Positions 1 to 9,953 are shown, counted from the stretch's first letter. The stretch is DNA of 38,466 bases from an uncultured Bacteroidales bacterium (GCA_903927945.1 CAIYOZ010000123.1:1-38466); one strand, 5' to 3'. Notes: a model not told the origin generated them from the letters alone. Translations and numbers: made by a program.

Positions 1-163
1 AGGTTTTAAACTGATTTATTAAAAAAAGAAGTTATAAGAGCGATTGATTATAAGTTCATTGTAATAAGTTATATAGCAGGGCAAAAAAAAAAGGAAAATA
101 AGGTTTTTTTAATACAAATAATAAATTGATTATTAGCGACATGCAATTAGTTATATAGTAGTG

Positions 164-204
164 TTAAACAATGAAATTAGGGTTTCATTGTTTAGTTTGT
201 TTTT
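164..204 (+). terminator. Rho-independent terminator of an off-window gene
   Basis: A perfect 12-bp stem (165-176 with 183-194) closes a 6-nt loop and is followed by gtttgttttt. No coding region precedes it here, so it probably ends a transcript entering from before position 1. Confidence 0.7.
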
Positions 205-434
205 ATGTTCCGACTCTGTTTTATGAATCTTAATATCTTTTTCAATCTGAATTTGATGCATTATACTTCATAAAACTACTGAATTTTCATCTTAATTCCT
301 TAAATGCTCCTTTTTTGATTTTACAGTTCAATACAAAAGAGCCTGGAACGCTACTTAATGAACTTATTTTCTTTCTTTCTATGCTTTATTCAATCATCCT
401 TCCACCGTACCTTGCTCTACATCCGGCCTATATT

Positions 435-542
435 CCGATGGTATTCGGAGAGTCTTTGGAGGGAGTTGCCAGGGGGTTCGAAGGGTCACATCCCTCGGAA
501 CACCCTAGCAACACCCTAGCAACCCCCTAGCAACCCCCTCGG
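435..542. repeat. 11-bp-periodic inverted repeat, copy 1
   Basis: The left half is G-rich and runs in 11-bp steps (units start at 435, 446, 457, 468, 479). The right half consists of C-rich 11-bp units: aacaccctagc at 499-509 and 510-520, aaccccctagc at 521-531, aaccccctcgg at 532-542. The halves are complementary: 465-485 pairs with 492-512 at 17 of 21 positions around a 6-nt loop. A second copy of the same design lies at 32861-32979. A start-to-stop reading frame across it is repeat-driven and not taken as a gene. Confidence 0.85.
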
Positions 543-852
543 AACTAAAGACAAAATACCTCGATTGTAAGAGCAACGGAAACAGGAAATACGACCTTCA
601 AATGCAGAGGAAATGTCACTAAATGATCGGGAATGACTTTATAGATTTATTCTATCGCGGTATATAAATTACAGTCATCTAATTTACGATAAGTTAATAA
701 AAATATGGAGCTTCATAGTATCTATTTGAAAATATGAATTTTAGCCAAAGGGTAGCTGTTGTTTTACTGAAAATTTTCAGAGAGGAAAACTGTCGACTGC
801 GCTTAAAAATCCATTCATTTACAAATTTATGATTATTTCAAAAATATAATTG
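543..852. other. Gene-free stretch upstream of marR
   Basis: About 310 bases of AT-rich sequence in which I see no convincing gene, RNA or repeat before the marR promoter. Confidence 0.5.
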
Positions 853-883
853 TTGATTTTGTCAACTATTAATATTATCTTTG
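853..883 (+). promoter_or_regulatory. marR promoter with overlapping palindrome
   Basis: The -7 box TATCTTTG is at 876-883 and a TTG -33 element at 853-855, spacing 20. The -33 element lies inside the palindrome TTGA-N5-TCAA (853-865, flanked by g and c to give GTTGA/TCAAC). This position suits an operator through which MarR represses its own gene. Confidence 0.7.
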
Positions 884-904
884 CGGCGAATTAAAAGGAA
901 AGTA

Positions 905-1345
905 ATGGAAAATCAGAAAATATCTTTTGGAATGTCAGTGGGTGGTATGATGCGCGAGGTGGTTCAAATACTCAAGAAGCGGTTTGCGGATCATGCCGAC
1001 ATACAGCTCACCATGGAACAAATCGGGTTGTTGCTGATCATTTACACCAGCCAGGACGAGGTCATCCAGCAGGAATTGGCATGCACCATGGGAAAGGATA
1101 AATCGGCCATTTTGCGCACAATTGATGTTATAGAACATAAGGAACTCATAAAAAGGGTGTCGGACACCCAGGACAGGCGTAAAAAATACCTGATGATAAC
1201 CAAAAAAGGGGAACGGGTAGTGGATCAATACAAGGAAATAGAGTTGGAATTGATCACCGTGCTTCAACAAGGGTTAAGCGCAGAAGAGATAGCTACTTTT
1301 TATAAGGTGGCGAATCATATTAAAACAAATGCAAGGGCATTGTAA
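905..1345 (+). CDS. MarR-family transcriptional regulator
   Basis: A 146-residue protein of MarR size with a winged helix-turn-helix over roughly residues 35-105. The wing is at 87-102 and carries the family's D-x-x-D-R-R pattern (DTQDRRKKYLMITKKG). MarR proteins bind palindromic DNA as dimers and are usually released by small ligands. An in-frame TTG at 881 would add 8 residues, but it lies inside the -7 box, so ATG 905 is preferred. The next genes on the strand encode TolC, a membrane-fusion protein and an RND pump; this order is common for a pump and its repressor. TTGA-N5-TCAA sites occur upstream (853-865) and just downstream (1363-1375), suggesting autoregulation and possible control of the pump genes. 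The ligand cannot be inferred. Confidence 0.88.
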   Translation: MENQKISFGMSVGGMMREVVQILKKRFADHADIQLTMEQIGLLLIIYTSQDEVIQQELACTMGKDKSAILRTIDVIEHKELIKRVSDTQDRRKKYLMITKKGERVVDQYKEIELELITVLQQGLSAEEIATFYKVANHIKTNARAL

Positions 1346-1362
1346 AAATCGCACCAAACTCG

Positions 1363-1383
1363 TTGACATTATCAATTATTGAT
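1363..1383 (+). promoter_or_regulatory. Second TTGA-N5-TCAA palindrome, between marR and tolC
   Basis: TTGA-catta-TCAA (1363-1375) repeats the architecture of the palindrome over the marR promoter. It overlaps a perfect 13-bp palindrome, ATCAATTATTGAT (1371-1383). Candidate MarR operator for the efflux genes. I find no clear -7 box within the next 60 bases, so the tolC promoter is unresolved. Confidence 0.45.
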
Positions 1384-1624
1384 GATTTAAACTGTTCAGG
1401 ACGCAACTAAGCACTCAAGTTAAACAGCAAATTAAAGTTAAATAAAAATGACAAAATCCTTACATATAGCCTCTTCCGAATTGAAATCATTTTATTCCAC
1501 CTAAATTTAAAATAAAATCAGTTTTCATTCGTCTACAGGGTTAGAGCACCTTAGGGTACTCACCTGTTTATTACCCTTTCAGATTTCTATTCACAGTACA
1601 CTATTAAAATTCTAACAATTTTTT

Positions 1625-2968
1625 ATGAAGAAAAATTATTTTGTAATCCTGGCACTTAGCAGCCTATCATTGGTTGCATTCGGGCAAGGATACACACTAA
1701 AACAATGCGTAGACTATGCCAATACCTACAATGGCAACCTGAAAAATGCCGCTACGGATATACGGATCGCCCAACAGAAAATAAATGAACAGAAGGGTAC
1801 CATGCTACCCCAGATTGATGCTTCCGGCTCTTACGTCAATAACCTGTTACTCGCCACTACGTTACTTCCCGGAGAAATTATAGGCAAGCCGGGGACAGAA
1901 GTACCGGTGACCTTCGGGACCAAACACAATGTACAGGCCGGCGTCACCTTGAACCAGAAGATATTCGACCCAACATTCGGGATAGCCTTAAAAGCTGTCA
2001 AGGTGAGCAAGGATCAAGCGGAACAGTTACGCAGGAAAACGGAGGAACAAACAGCCTACTCCATCAGCGGCACCTTCTACCAGACCCTGGTGATCGGAAA
2101 ACAAATCAACACCCTGCATGCCACGAGTGAAGCCTCGCAAAAACTGCTGGCTTCCACCGAGTTGAAATTCAACAACGGAATGGCCAAGAAAGTGGACGTG
2201 GATAAGATACGAGTGAGCTATAACAATATCCATTCGCAGTTGCAACAAAGCGAGTTGAGCTACCTGCAATCGCTGAACAACCTGAAGTACCAAATGGGAA
2301 TGCCCGTGGACAGTACGTTGGTATTATCATCGAATGCCATAGAGACGGACCTGACGGTATTCCAGGCACCGGTAGACAGTTTCCAAATCGAAAACCGCGT
2401 GGATTACCTGCTCCAGAAGATCAACCTCAGCGGATACGAGCTTGACAAGAAGCGCAACCAATCGGGATACCTGCCCACGCTGTCGCTGAATGCCAATTAC
2501 GGGGTAAGCGCCATGCGCAACCAGTTTGATTTTACCAAGTCGGGCGGACAGTGGTATCCAAGTTCGGGTATCGGGGTGACCTTGAAAATTCCTATTTTCG
2601 ATGGGTTGCAACGTCAGGCAAGGGTATCGCAATCGAAGATGAACATCGAAAAGAGCAAGGAGAGCATCCACCAGACCGAACAGTCGATCCGGGTAGATCT
2701 GTCGAACTACGAGATACAATACCGCAACGCCATAGACAATATCCACAACGAGAAGGACAACCTGGACCTGGCGGAAAGTGTGTACAAAAACGTACAGAAC
2801 CAATACCAGCAGGGAGCCTGTTCAACACTTGACGTGGTGCAGGCCGAAAGCTCTTACACCGAGAGCCAGAACAACTTCTATAACAAACTACTCACCTTGT
2901 ACGTGGCACGTATAAACCTGGAACAAACAAAAGGAACACTCATCAACTATATTAACAAACAAAAATAA
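1625..2968 (+). CDS. TolC-family outer membrane efflux protein
   Basis: A 447-residue protein with a signal peptide (residues 1-20, ending ...VAFG-Q). The mature part starts with the typical YTLKQCVDYA segment and then shows two outer-membrane-efflux-protein repeats rich in long amphipathic helices (for example AESVYKNVQNQYQQGACSTL near the end). TolC-type trimers form the outer-membrane channel and periplasmic tunnel of tripartite pumps. The gene is followed after 7 nt by the membrane-fusion gene and then the RND permease, so the three are probably co-transcribed. Length fits the family. The exported substrate is not evident. Confidence 0.93.
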   Translation: MKKNYFVILALSSLSLVAFGQGYTLKQCVDYANTYNGNLKNAATDIRIAQQKINEQKGTMLPQIDASGSYVNNLLLATTLLPGEIIGKPGTEVPVTFGTKHNVQAGVTLNQKIFDPTFGIALKAVKVSKDQAEQLRRKTEEQTAYSISGTFYQTLVIGKQINTLHATSEASQKLLASTELKFNNGMAKKVDVDKIRVSYNNIHSQLQQSELSYLQSLNNLKYQMGMPVDSTLVLSSNAIETDLTVFQAPVDSFQIENRVDYLLQKINLSGYELDKKRNQSGYLPTLSLNANYGVSAMRNQFDFTKSGGQWYPSSGIGVTLKIPIFDGLQRQARVSQSKMNIEKSKESIHQTEQSIRVDLSNYEIQYRNAIDNIHNEKDNLDLAESVYKNVQNQYQQGACSTLDVVQAESSYTESQNNFYNKLLTLYVARINLEQTKGTLINYINKQK

Positions 2969-2975
2969 CACTTGT

Positions 2976-4034
2976 ATGAAACGAATAATCAGCCTTCTCA
3001 TCCTAGTCCTTGTACTCGTAGCGTCAGGATTTCTACTGAAGAAAAACCATGATACCATTAACCAACAACACTTGTCGACCGGTATTTCGTCTGTTGTTAG
3101 TGTGAACGTGACGGAAGTAAAAGAAATGACTTCTGCCCATGCACTGCATTTAACGGGTACGTTAAGTCCGGTTACCGAGCTGAACATAGCCACCCAGGTA
3201 CAGGGACAAATCACGTCCTTAAACGTGGAGTTGGGACAATTCAAACAAAAGGGAAGCGTACTGGCAACCATCGACGACAAGCTCAAGCAATTAGCCTTAC
3301 AGTCGGCTTTGTTGAGCTCTTCGAAACTGAAACGCGACCTGGAACGTATCGAGAACCTTTACAAAGGCGGATCGGCTACCGAACAACAACAGGATGACGC
3401 CCGCAATGCCTGCGAGAATGCGAAGATTCAACTGGAACAAGCCCGCAAACAACTGGCGGATGCTACCATCATTGCTCCGTTCAGCGGCGTGGTGACGCAG
3501 AAACAAGTGGAAAAAGGGGCCTTTGTCAATGTGGGAAATCCGATTGCCAGCATTGTGGACATATCGAAACTCAAAATCAAACTTAATGTATCGGAATCGA
3601 ATGTGTACCAATTGAAAAAGGGAGATAATGCGAACATTACGTCCGAAATATACCCGGATCATTCATTTACAGGGCGGATAAGTTTTATCAGCGAAAAGGG
3701 CGACGAGACACACAATTACCAGGTGGAGATTGAAATGCCTAACAGTGCCAAATATCCATTGAAAGCGGGTACGTTTGTCAATGCCACGGTGACGATTCCC
3801 GGAAAAGGAATGTCGTTGTTTATCCCCCGTGAAGCATTACAGGGAAGCTCTCAGGATGCCAGTGTATTCGTTGCAGAGAATGGAAAAGCAGTATTGAAAA
3901 AGATCACCGTAGGAACCGGTAATGACCTAGCTCTGGAAATAATTTCCGGGCTTAAAAAAGGGGATAAGATCATCACCACGGGTCAAATCAACCTGGAGAA
4001 CGGAAAAAACATTCAGATCGTAGAAACTAAATAA
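2976..4034 (+). CDS. RND efflux periplasmic adaptor (membrane fusion protein)
   Basis: 352 residues. The N terminus is a hydrophobic anchor or signal (residues 4-21) without a lipobox cysteine. Residues about 70-100 (VQGQITSLNVELGQFKQKGS) and 163-193 (IIAPFSGVVTQKQVEKGAFV) are the two halves of the lipoyl-like barrel-sandwich domain, separated by an alpha-hairpin (about 101-162). Beta-barrel and membrane-proximal domains follow. This family links the inner-membrane pump to TolC in the periplasm. It sits 7 nt after tolC and 10 nt before the permease gene, consistent with one operon. Confidence 0.93.
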   Translation: MKRIISLLILVLVLVASGFLLKKNHDTINQQHLSTGISSVVSVNVTEVKEMTSAHALHLTGTLSPVTELNIATQVQGQITSLNVELGQFKQKGSVLATIDDKLKQLALQSALLSSSKLKRDLERIENLYKGGSATEQQQDDARNACENAKIQLEQARKQLADATIIAPFSGVVTQKQVEKGAFVNVGNPIASIVDISKLKIKLNVSESNVYQLKKGDNANITSEIYPDHSFTGRISFISEKGDETHNYQVEIEMPNSAKYPLKAGTFVNATVTIPGKGMSLFIPREALQGSSQDASVFVAENGKAVLKKITVGTGNDLALEIISGLKKGDKIITTGQINLENGKNIQIVETK

Positions 4035-4044
4035 TAAATCAGAC

Positions 4045-7000
4045 ATGTCAATTACAGAAATAGCCATAAAACGGCCCACCTTAGTCGTAGTCATCTTTGT
4101 GGTGCTGGCCATATTTGGTATCAGCAGCTACAGGCTACTTAATTACGACCTGATCCCAAAGATGAACCTCCCGGTACTGACTGTAGCCACTGCTTATCCC
4201 GGTGCAGGAGCCAACGCGGTGGAAAGTTCGGTGACCAAGAAGCTGGAAGATGCCGTATCGTCCCTTGAAAACATCAAGACTATCCAATCGACTTCCCAGG
4301 AAGGATTTTCGATGATCGTCATTACCCTGGAAGCTACGGCTGATCCGGATATGGCACTGCAGGATGCCCAACGGAAGATCAATGCCATCATATCCACCCT
4401 GCCTACCGATTCCAAGACTCCTTCGTTAAACAAGGTCTCCATGGATGACATGCCGATCATTAAACTTGGCGTGACGGGCAAATTACCCCCTACCGAATTA
4501 TACCGACTGACCGATGATCAGGTAAAGGCTCAATTTTCGAAGATCAAAGGAGTAGGACAGGTTTCGCTGGTAGGAGGAAATCAACGGGAGATAAAGATTA
4601 ATATCAATAAAAAGAAACTCGATTTCTACAAACTATCGATCGGCAGCGTTTACGTAGCCTTGGGAAATTCGAACCTCGAATTGCCTACGGGAAAGATAGA
4701 GGGCGACCTGAAACAATATACGGTACGACTGGCGGGAAAATTGCAATCTGTAGAGGACCTGCAGAATATCAGCCTGTTGAAATCTGCAACGGGAAGCATT
4801 GTCAAGATGTCGGATGTGGCCGAGATTACTGATGGACAAGCCGAACAGACCACACTTAACAGGATAAACAACCAACCGTCCATTGGTATTGTCATTCAAA
4901 AACAATCGGATGCCAATACAGTGGAAGTTTGTAAACAAGTGAAGGCTACGGCAGCCCAAATTGAAAAAACGTATGCCGACAAGAATATCAAATTCGATAT
5001 TGCATCCGATTCTTCCGTATTTACTATGGAATCGGCCGATGCGGTAATGGAAGATTTAATTTATGCCATTATTCTGGTAGCTATTGTCATGTTCCTGTTC
5101 CTGCACAGCGTGCGCAGTTCCATGATCGTGATGGTATCCATCCCCTGCTCTATCATATCGGTATTTGCAGCGATGTATGTCTTCAACTTCTCCTTAAACC
5201 TTATGACCTTGCTGGCATTGTCACTGGTCATCGGTATCCTGGTGGATGATTCCATTGTGGTACTCGAGAATATTCACCGGCACCTCGACATGGGGAAAGA
5301 CCGTGTTCAGGCAGCCATCGACGGACGTAGTGAGATTGGGTTTACAGCGTTGGCCATCACTATGGTAGATGTCGTGGTATTTGTACCATTAGCGATTGTC
5401 ACAGGTATGATTGGCAACATGTTACGTGAGTTTTCGCTGGTGATTGTATTTTCAACCCTGATGAGCCTCTTTGTATCATTTACCATTACCCCCTTATTGG
5501 CATCCAGGTTCAGCAAGATAGAAAAGATTTCAAGGGATAACATTATGGGCCGGTTGGCACTTGGGTTTGAGAGCCTCTTCAACAAGGTTTCAGCCAAGTA
5601 TGTACAGATATTAAACTGGGCGCTGGGACACCGCAAGACATTGTACGGTATCATTACCATGTTGCTGATAGGATCGTTCTCCCTGGTAGGCCTGGGCTTT
5701 ATAGGTACAGAATTCTTCCCGAACAGTGACCGTGGCGAGTTTATGATCAAGTTGGAAGGAGAACCTCAGAACACAGTTTACGAGACCAACCTGCTGACCC
5801 AAAAGGTAGAAGCCATGCTTTACAAGAGACCGGAGGTATTGAAAGTATTTTCGAATATCGGATTTTCGAGCGGACAAGGAATGGTGGGTGTAGGAAGTGG
5901 TGGTGAGCAAAACAAGAGTGAAATCACGGTAGATATCATTCCGAAAGATAAACGTAAAATCAGCATCAACGAATTCACCAGTCAGGTAAAAGCTGAGATC
6001 ATGAAAATTCCGGGTGTCAAGGCCACGGTAACGCCGATGTCGATGATGGGGAATGCAGATGATGCCCCCGTTCAGATCCTGTTACGAGGTCCGGATGTGC
6101 CGAAGTTATTTATCATGGCCGATAGCGTGATGGCGATCATGAAGGCTATACCGGGGACCAATAACGTGAAGCTATCCATAGACCAGACAAAACCGGAGTT
6201 GCAGATAGCACTCGACCGGGAGAAGATGGCCATGCTCGGATTATCGGTATTCGATGTCGGTAACACCCTGCGACTGGCATTGGCCGGAAGTACGGAATTA
6301 CAATACTCCGAACACAACAAGGACTACAACATGAACCTTCGTTTCGACCAATTCGACCGGAAGCGCATAGAAGACCTGTCGTCATTGACCTTCCTGAATA
6401 ATCAGGGCAAGACTATTGAATTGCAGGATTTCGCCACCATAAAACAATCGTTGGGACCCAACAAGCTGGAACGCTACGACCGTATATCCTCGATCACTGT
6501 GAAATCATCAGTACTTGGACGTCCGGTAGGTACAGTGGGTGCTGAGATTAAGAAGATGGTACAGGAAAAGATTCATCCCGGAGAAATCAGCATAGAATAC
6601 AAGGGACAGCTGGAACAACAGTCGGAGGCATTCGGCAGCTTGCTCTTAGTGATTATGGCAGCATTGGTTTTTGTATACCTGGTTATGGTAGCCCTTTATA
6701 ATTCGTACCTATATCCATTTGTGGTATTGTTCTCCATACCAATGGCAGTGATCGGGGCATTAGTGGCATTGGCCTTATCGGGCACATACCTGAATATCTT
6801 TTCGATTATCGGAATGATTATGTTGATCGGACTGGTAGCCAAGAATGCTATCCTGTTGGTCGATTTCACCAATCAGCAGAAAGCTGAAGGTAAGGGGGTG
6901 CACGAAGCATTGATTGAAGCCGGGAAGGAACGGTTACGTCCGATCCTTATGACTACATTCGCCATGATATTCGGCATGTTACCTATCGCCATGGCTACGG

Positions 7001-7185
7001 GAGCTTCCTCAGAGAGCAAGAACGGACTGGCATGGGTAATTATTGGCGGTCTAACTTCCTCCTTGTTATTGACCCTGGTATTGGTACCATCGGTTTACAT
7101 GACCATGGAGAAATACAAAGAAAAATTCAACAGGAAATTCCGCAAAAAGAAAAAAGTGGAAGCACCGGCTGTTGTAACGATTTAA
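4045..7185 (+). CDS. RND (HAE1/AcrB-like) efflux permease
   Basis: 1046 residues, the normal size for AcrB-type pumps. A transmembrane helix near the N terminus (residues 10-30) is followed by a large periplasmic domain, a membrane block from about residue 335, a second periplasmic domain and a second membrane block. The proton-relay pair D401-D402 lies in transmembrane helix 4 (GILVDDSIVVLEN), and the relay lysine K933 in helix 10 (GLVAKNAILLVDF). The C terminus is short and lysine-rich. The protein exports substrates using the proton-motive force together with the adaptor and TolC-like genes upstream. Drug, bile-acid or lipid substrates are all possible; sequence reading alone does not decide. 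Confidence 0.95.
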   Translation: MSITEIAIKRPTLVVVIFVVLAIFGISSYRLLNYDLIPKMNLPVLTVATAYPGAGANAVESSVTKKLEDAVSSLENIKTIQSTSQEGFSMIVITLEATADPDMALQDAQRKINAIISTLPTDSKTPSLNKVSMDDMPIIKLGVTGKLPPTELYRLTDDQVKAQFSKIKGVGQVSLVGGNQREIKININKKKLDFYKLSIGSVYVALGNSNLELPTGKIEGDLKQYTVRLAGKLQSVEDLQNISLLKSATGSIVKMSDVAEITDGQAEQTTLNRINNQPSIGIVIQKQSDANTVEVCKQVKATAAQIEKTYADKNIKFDIASDSSVFTMESADAVMEDLIYAIILVAIVMFLFLHSVRSSMIVMVSIPCSIISVFAAMYVFNFSLNLMTLLALSLVIGILVDDSIVVLENIHRHLDMGKDRVQAAIDGRSEIGFTALAITMVDVVVFVPLAIVTGMIGNMLREFSLVIVFSTLMSLFVSFTITPLLASRFSKIEKISRDNIMGRLALGFESLFNKVSAKYVQILNWALGHRKTLYGIITMLLIGSFSLVGLGFIGTEFFPNSDRGEFMIKLEGEPQNTVYETNLLTQKVEAMLYKRPEVLKVFSNIGFSSGQGMVGVGSGGEQNKSEITVDIIPKDKRKISINEFTSQVKAEIMKIPGVKATVTPMSMMGNADDAPVQILLRGPDVPKLFIMADSVMAIMKAIPGTNNVKLSIDQTKPELQIALDREKMAMLGLSVFDVGNTLRLALAGSTELQYSEHNKDYNMNLRFDQFDRKRIEDLSSLTFLNNQGKTIELQDFATIKQSLGPNKLERYDRISSITVKSSVLGRPVGTVGAEIKKMVQEKIHPGEISIEYKGQLEQQSEAFGSLLLVIMAALVFVYLVMVALYNSYLYPFVVLFSIPMAVIGALVALALSGTYLNIFSIIGMIMLIGLVAKNAILLVDFTNQQKAEGKGVHEALIEAGKERLRPILMTTFAMIFGMLPIAMATGASSESKNGLAWVIIGGLTSSLLLTLVLVPSVYMTMEKYKEKFNRKFRKKKKVEAPAVVTI

Positions 7186-7282
7186 ATAACAGACACAACA
7201 AAGAACTGTTGTCCAACGGAGAATCACTCCAACAAGGCATAAGCCTTAATATTAATTTAACATTGCAATCAAAGTCATTCCT

Positions 7283-7314
7283 TCCTCCAATCCGTTATAT
7301 TACGGATTGGAGGA
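7283..7314 (+). terminator. Hairpin after the efflux operon
   Basis: A perfect 13-bp stem (7283-7295 with 7302-7314) around a 6-nt loop, about 100 nt after the RND stop codon. No U-tract follows, so it may act as a 3' stabiliser or a non-canonical terminator. Confidence 0.5.
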
Positions 7315-7322
7315 TCCGGAAT

Positions 7323-7330
7323 TATATTTG
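7323..7330 (+). promoter_or_regulatory. Candidate promoter of the DUF5686 gene
   Basis: TATATTTG matches the TAnnTTTG -7 consensus, about 80 nt before the start codon and directly after the hairpin that closes the efflux operon. No good -33 element is visible. Confidence 0.5.
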
Positions 7331-7412
7331 CCAATTAGAATTCCTTCACTCCTGACTTTTTACAACATATATTGCTGTAAATCATCAATTTATGAATGAT
7401 TTAAAAAAATAG

Positions 7413-9953
7413 ATGAAACTAAAAATATTCATACTAACCATTATCATCAGCTTATTGCCTTTTACAGCTTTTTCTCAGGCTGATATGCTTTTGGTAATAA
7501 AAGGTGTGGTTCTGGATGCGCAGACCAATCAACCGATCCCCATGGTTTCCATCACGGTGGTAGATCAAAATTACATTACGCGGACCAATCAGTTTGGCAA
7601 GTTTACGGTCAACTTAAATTCTACAGATATCAAAGCAACTACCAAGTTAAAGGTGACCTGCGTGGGCTATAAAAATGAAATTGTATCTGTGAAAGGGAAT
7701 AACGAACCGGAAATACGATTAACTCCACAAACGCAGGCCCTCAAGGAAGTTACTGTAAAAAAACAAAAATATCACAACAAGAAAAACCCGGCGGTAGAAC
7801 TGATTGAGAAAGTCATTGCCAACAAGAGTAAAAACAGGCAAGAGGCTGTGGATTATTATGAGAATGACAAATATGAAAAGATTGAATTCGCACTCGATGA
7901 TATAACCCCCAAGTTTAAGCAACGGAAGATATTCAAACATTTTCAATTTATGTTTATCCCCAAGGATTCGACGGATTCAAGTGGAACAGAGATCATGCCT
8001 ATTTATTTAAAGGAGGCAATCTCAAAACATTATTACAGGAAGTCACCCCGGAATGAAAAGGATATCATTACCTCCAATAAAAGGGTAAACTATGAAGGTC
8101 TTGACAACAAAGGTATTGAAGATGACATAAAATACCTGTATCAGGATATAAACATTTATGAAAGTAATATCAATTTACTAACCAATCAGTTTCTAAGCCC
8201 GATAGCAGCAACAGCTCCTTCATTCTACAGGTATTATATCCTGGATACTATCCAGTCCGGTAGCGATAAATATATCAAGTTATTTTTTGGTTCCCGCAAT
8301 AAGGAAGACATGCTTTTTGAAGGTTTTTTGTACATCACCCTTGACGGGACTTATGCCATCCGGGGAGTTGAACTGACGGTGAATAAAAACATCAACCTTA
8401 ACTTTGTGAAGAATGTGAAAATCGTTCAACAATTCGACAAGACAGAGCAAGGTTGGATGCTTTCCTCCGACGAAACCTCCATTAATTTTGGACTCACCAA
8501 GAAAGGACAAGGCGTATTGGGCCGAAAAACGGTCACGTTCAACAATTACCGGTTCGTCCCATCCGCTAATGAATCGATCTTCAAGGGAAAGAGCGTCATT
8601 GTTCAAGACAGTGCCAATTTAAGAAGCAATGACTATTGGAGAGATCACCGGCCTCAGTCACTCTCTAAATCGGAGGAAGAAACGTATGCCATCATTGATA
8701 GTGTACAGAAGGTTCCGGTATTTAAAACCGCTTATAATATCGCCAGCGTGATATTGTTTGGCTATGAAGACCTGGGTAAATTCGAGATAGGTCCGGTCAA
8801 CACATTTTACATGTATAATCCTATTGAAGGGTTTCGGTTTAGGCTGGGTGGAAGAACCACCGACAAATTAAGCAAAAGGTTTAACCTGGAAGAATATGCT
8901 GCTTATGGTTTTACGGACCATCGATTCAAGTATTATCTGGGAGGAACCTATTCGTTCACAAATAAAGGCTTGCATGACTTTCCGTTAAAAACCCTCAAGA
9001 TGAGCATTCAGGATGAGACTCAGTTACCGGGGCAACAGATGCAGTTTTTAATGGAAGACAATTTCCTGTTATCGATAAAAAGAGGAGTGAATGATAAACT
9101 TTTTTACAACAAAACATTCAAAATAGAGCATTTGAATGAATTTGAAAATCATTTCTCATATACAGTCGGCTATAAGTTTACCAATGAGGCACCGGGAGGA
9201 ACTTTGCGTTTTAATTACAGCGATTATCTGGCACCGGTAAATGACGTTAAAAATCTTAATATTTCAGAGTTTTACCTGAATTTAAGGTATGCACCCCATG
9301 AGAGTTTTTATCAGGGAAAAACCTTCAGGTTCCCGAATCACAACGCTTATCCGATATTCGAATTGCGCTATAACGTAGGATCAACCGCTTGGAAAAATGA
9401 TTACAATTATCAGATACTCCGCTTCTCAATACATAAAAGATTCTTTATGTCGGTTTTGGGTTATACTGACGTAGCCTGGGAAGCTGGTAAGATATTTGGG
9501 AAAGTCCCCTACCCGATCATGAATATACCTCAGGCCAATCAAACATACTCCTATCAGATTGAATCGTACAACATGATGAATTTCCTGGAATTTGTTACCG
9601 ACCAATACACATCACTACTCATTGACCATTCATTCAATGGATTCTTCTTCAACAAAATACCGGTCATGAAACATCTGGCCTGGCGGGAAGTTCTTACTTG
9701 TAAAATCCTGTACGGAAATGTCACAAAAACGAATGATCCCAGTTATAACAATGATTTGTTCCGCTTACCGGTTGAGTCGGATGGAACCCCGATAACGTAT
9801 ACCCTGGGTAAAATCCCGTATATTGAAGGAAGTATTGGAATTGCAAATATTCTGAAGATTTTTAGGGTGGACTTCGTGAAGCGTTTCACCTATCTGAGTA
9901 ACCCAAATGTATCGGAATACGGCGTTCGGGTAAGATTTAGATTTGACATTTAA
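7413..9953 (+). CDS. DUF5686 outer-membrane protein with carboxypeptidase-regulatory-like domain
   Basis: 846 residues. A signal peptide (MKLKIFILTIIISLLPFTAFS-Q) leads into a CarboxypepD_reg-like beta-sandwich at about 28-105 (IKGVVLDAQTNQPIPMVSI ... CVGYKNEIV). The rest matches the DUF5686 family of Bacteroidota: basic charged stretches, then a C-terminal half with alternating aromatic beta-strands ending in RVRFRFDI, as expected of an outer-membrane barrel. Function of the family is not established; the regulatory-like domain is shared with TonB-dependent receptors. It has its own candidate promoter and is followed 50 nt later by a nitroreductase gene. Confidence 0.85.
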   Translation: MKLKIFILTIIISLLPFTAFSQADMLLVIKGVVLDAQTNQPIPMVSITVVDQNYITRTNQFGKFTVNLNSTDIKATTKLKVTCVGYKNEIVSVKGNNEPEIRLTPQTQALKEVTVKKQKYHNKKNPAVELIEKVIANKSKNRQEAVDYYENDKYEKIEFALDDITPKFKQRKIFKHFQFMFIPKDSTDSSGTEIMPIYLKEAISKHYYRKSPRNEKDIITSNKRVNYEGLDNKGIEDDIKYLYQDINIYESNINLLTNQFLSPIAATAPSFYRYYILDTIQSGSDKYIKLFFGSRNKEDMLFEGFLYITLDGTYAIRGVELTVNKNINLNFVKNVKIVQQFDKTEQGWMLSSDETSINFGLTKKGQGVLGRKTVTFNNYRFVPSANESIFKGKSVIVQDSANLRSNDYWRDHRPQSLSKSEEETYAIIDSVQKVPVFKTAYNIASVILFGYEDLGKFEIGPVNTFYMYNPIEGFRFRLGGRTTDKLSKRFNLEEYAAYGFTDHRFKYYLGGTYSFTNKGLHDFPLKTLKMSIQDETQLPGQQMQFLMEDNFLLSIKRGVNDKLFYNKTFKIEHLNEFENHFSYTVGYKFTNEAPGGTLRFNYSDYLAPVNDVKNLNISEFYLNLRYAPHESFYQGKTFRFPNHNAYPIFELRYNVGSTAWKNDYNYQILRFSIHKRFFMSVLGYTDVAWEAGKIFGKVPYPIMNIPQANQTYSYQIESYNMMNFLEFVTDQYTSLLIDHSFNGFFFNKIPVMKHLAWREVLTCKILYGNVTKTNDPSYNNDLFRLPVESDGTPITYTLGKIPYIEGSIGIANILKIFRVDFVKRFTYLSNPNVSEYGVRVRFRFDI

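Noticed and set aside
315-530. 71-codon reading frame on the plus strand
   Set aside because: It ends in the 11-bp repeat, has a low-complexity C-terminal part dictated by the repeat and shows no family likeness.
7032-7355. Plus-strand frame overlapping the RND 3' end and the hairpin
   Set aside because: A shadow of the pump gene in another frame, with no recognisable protein.
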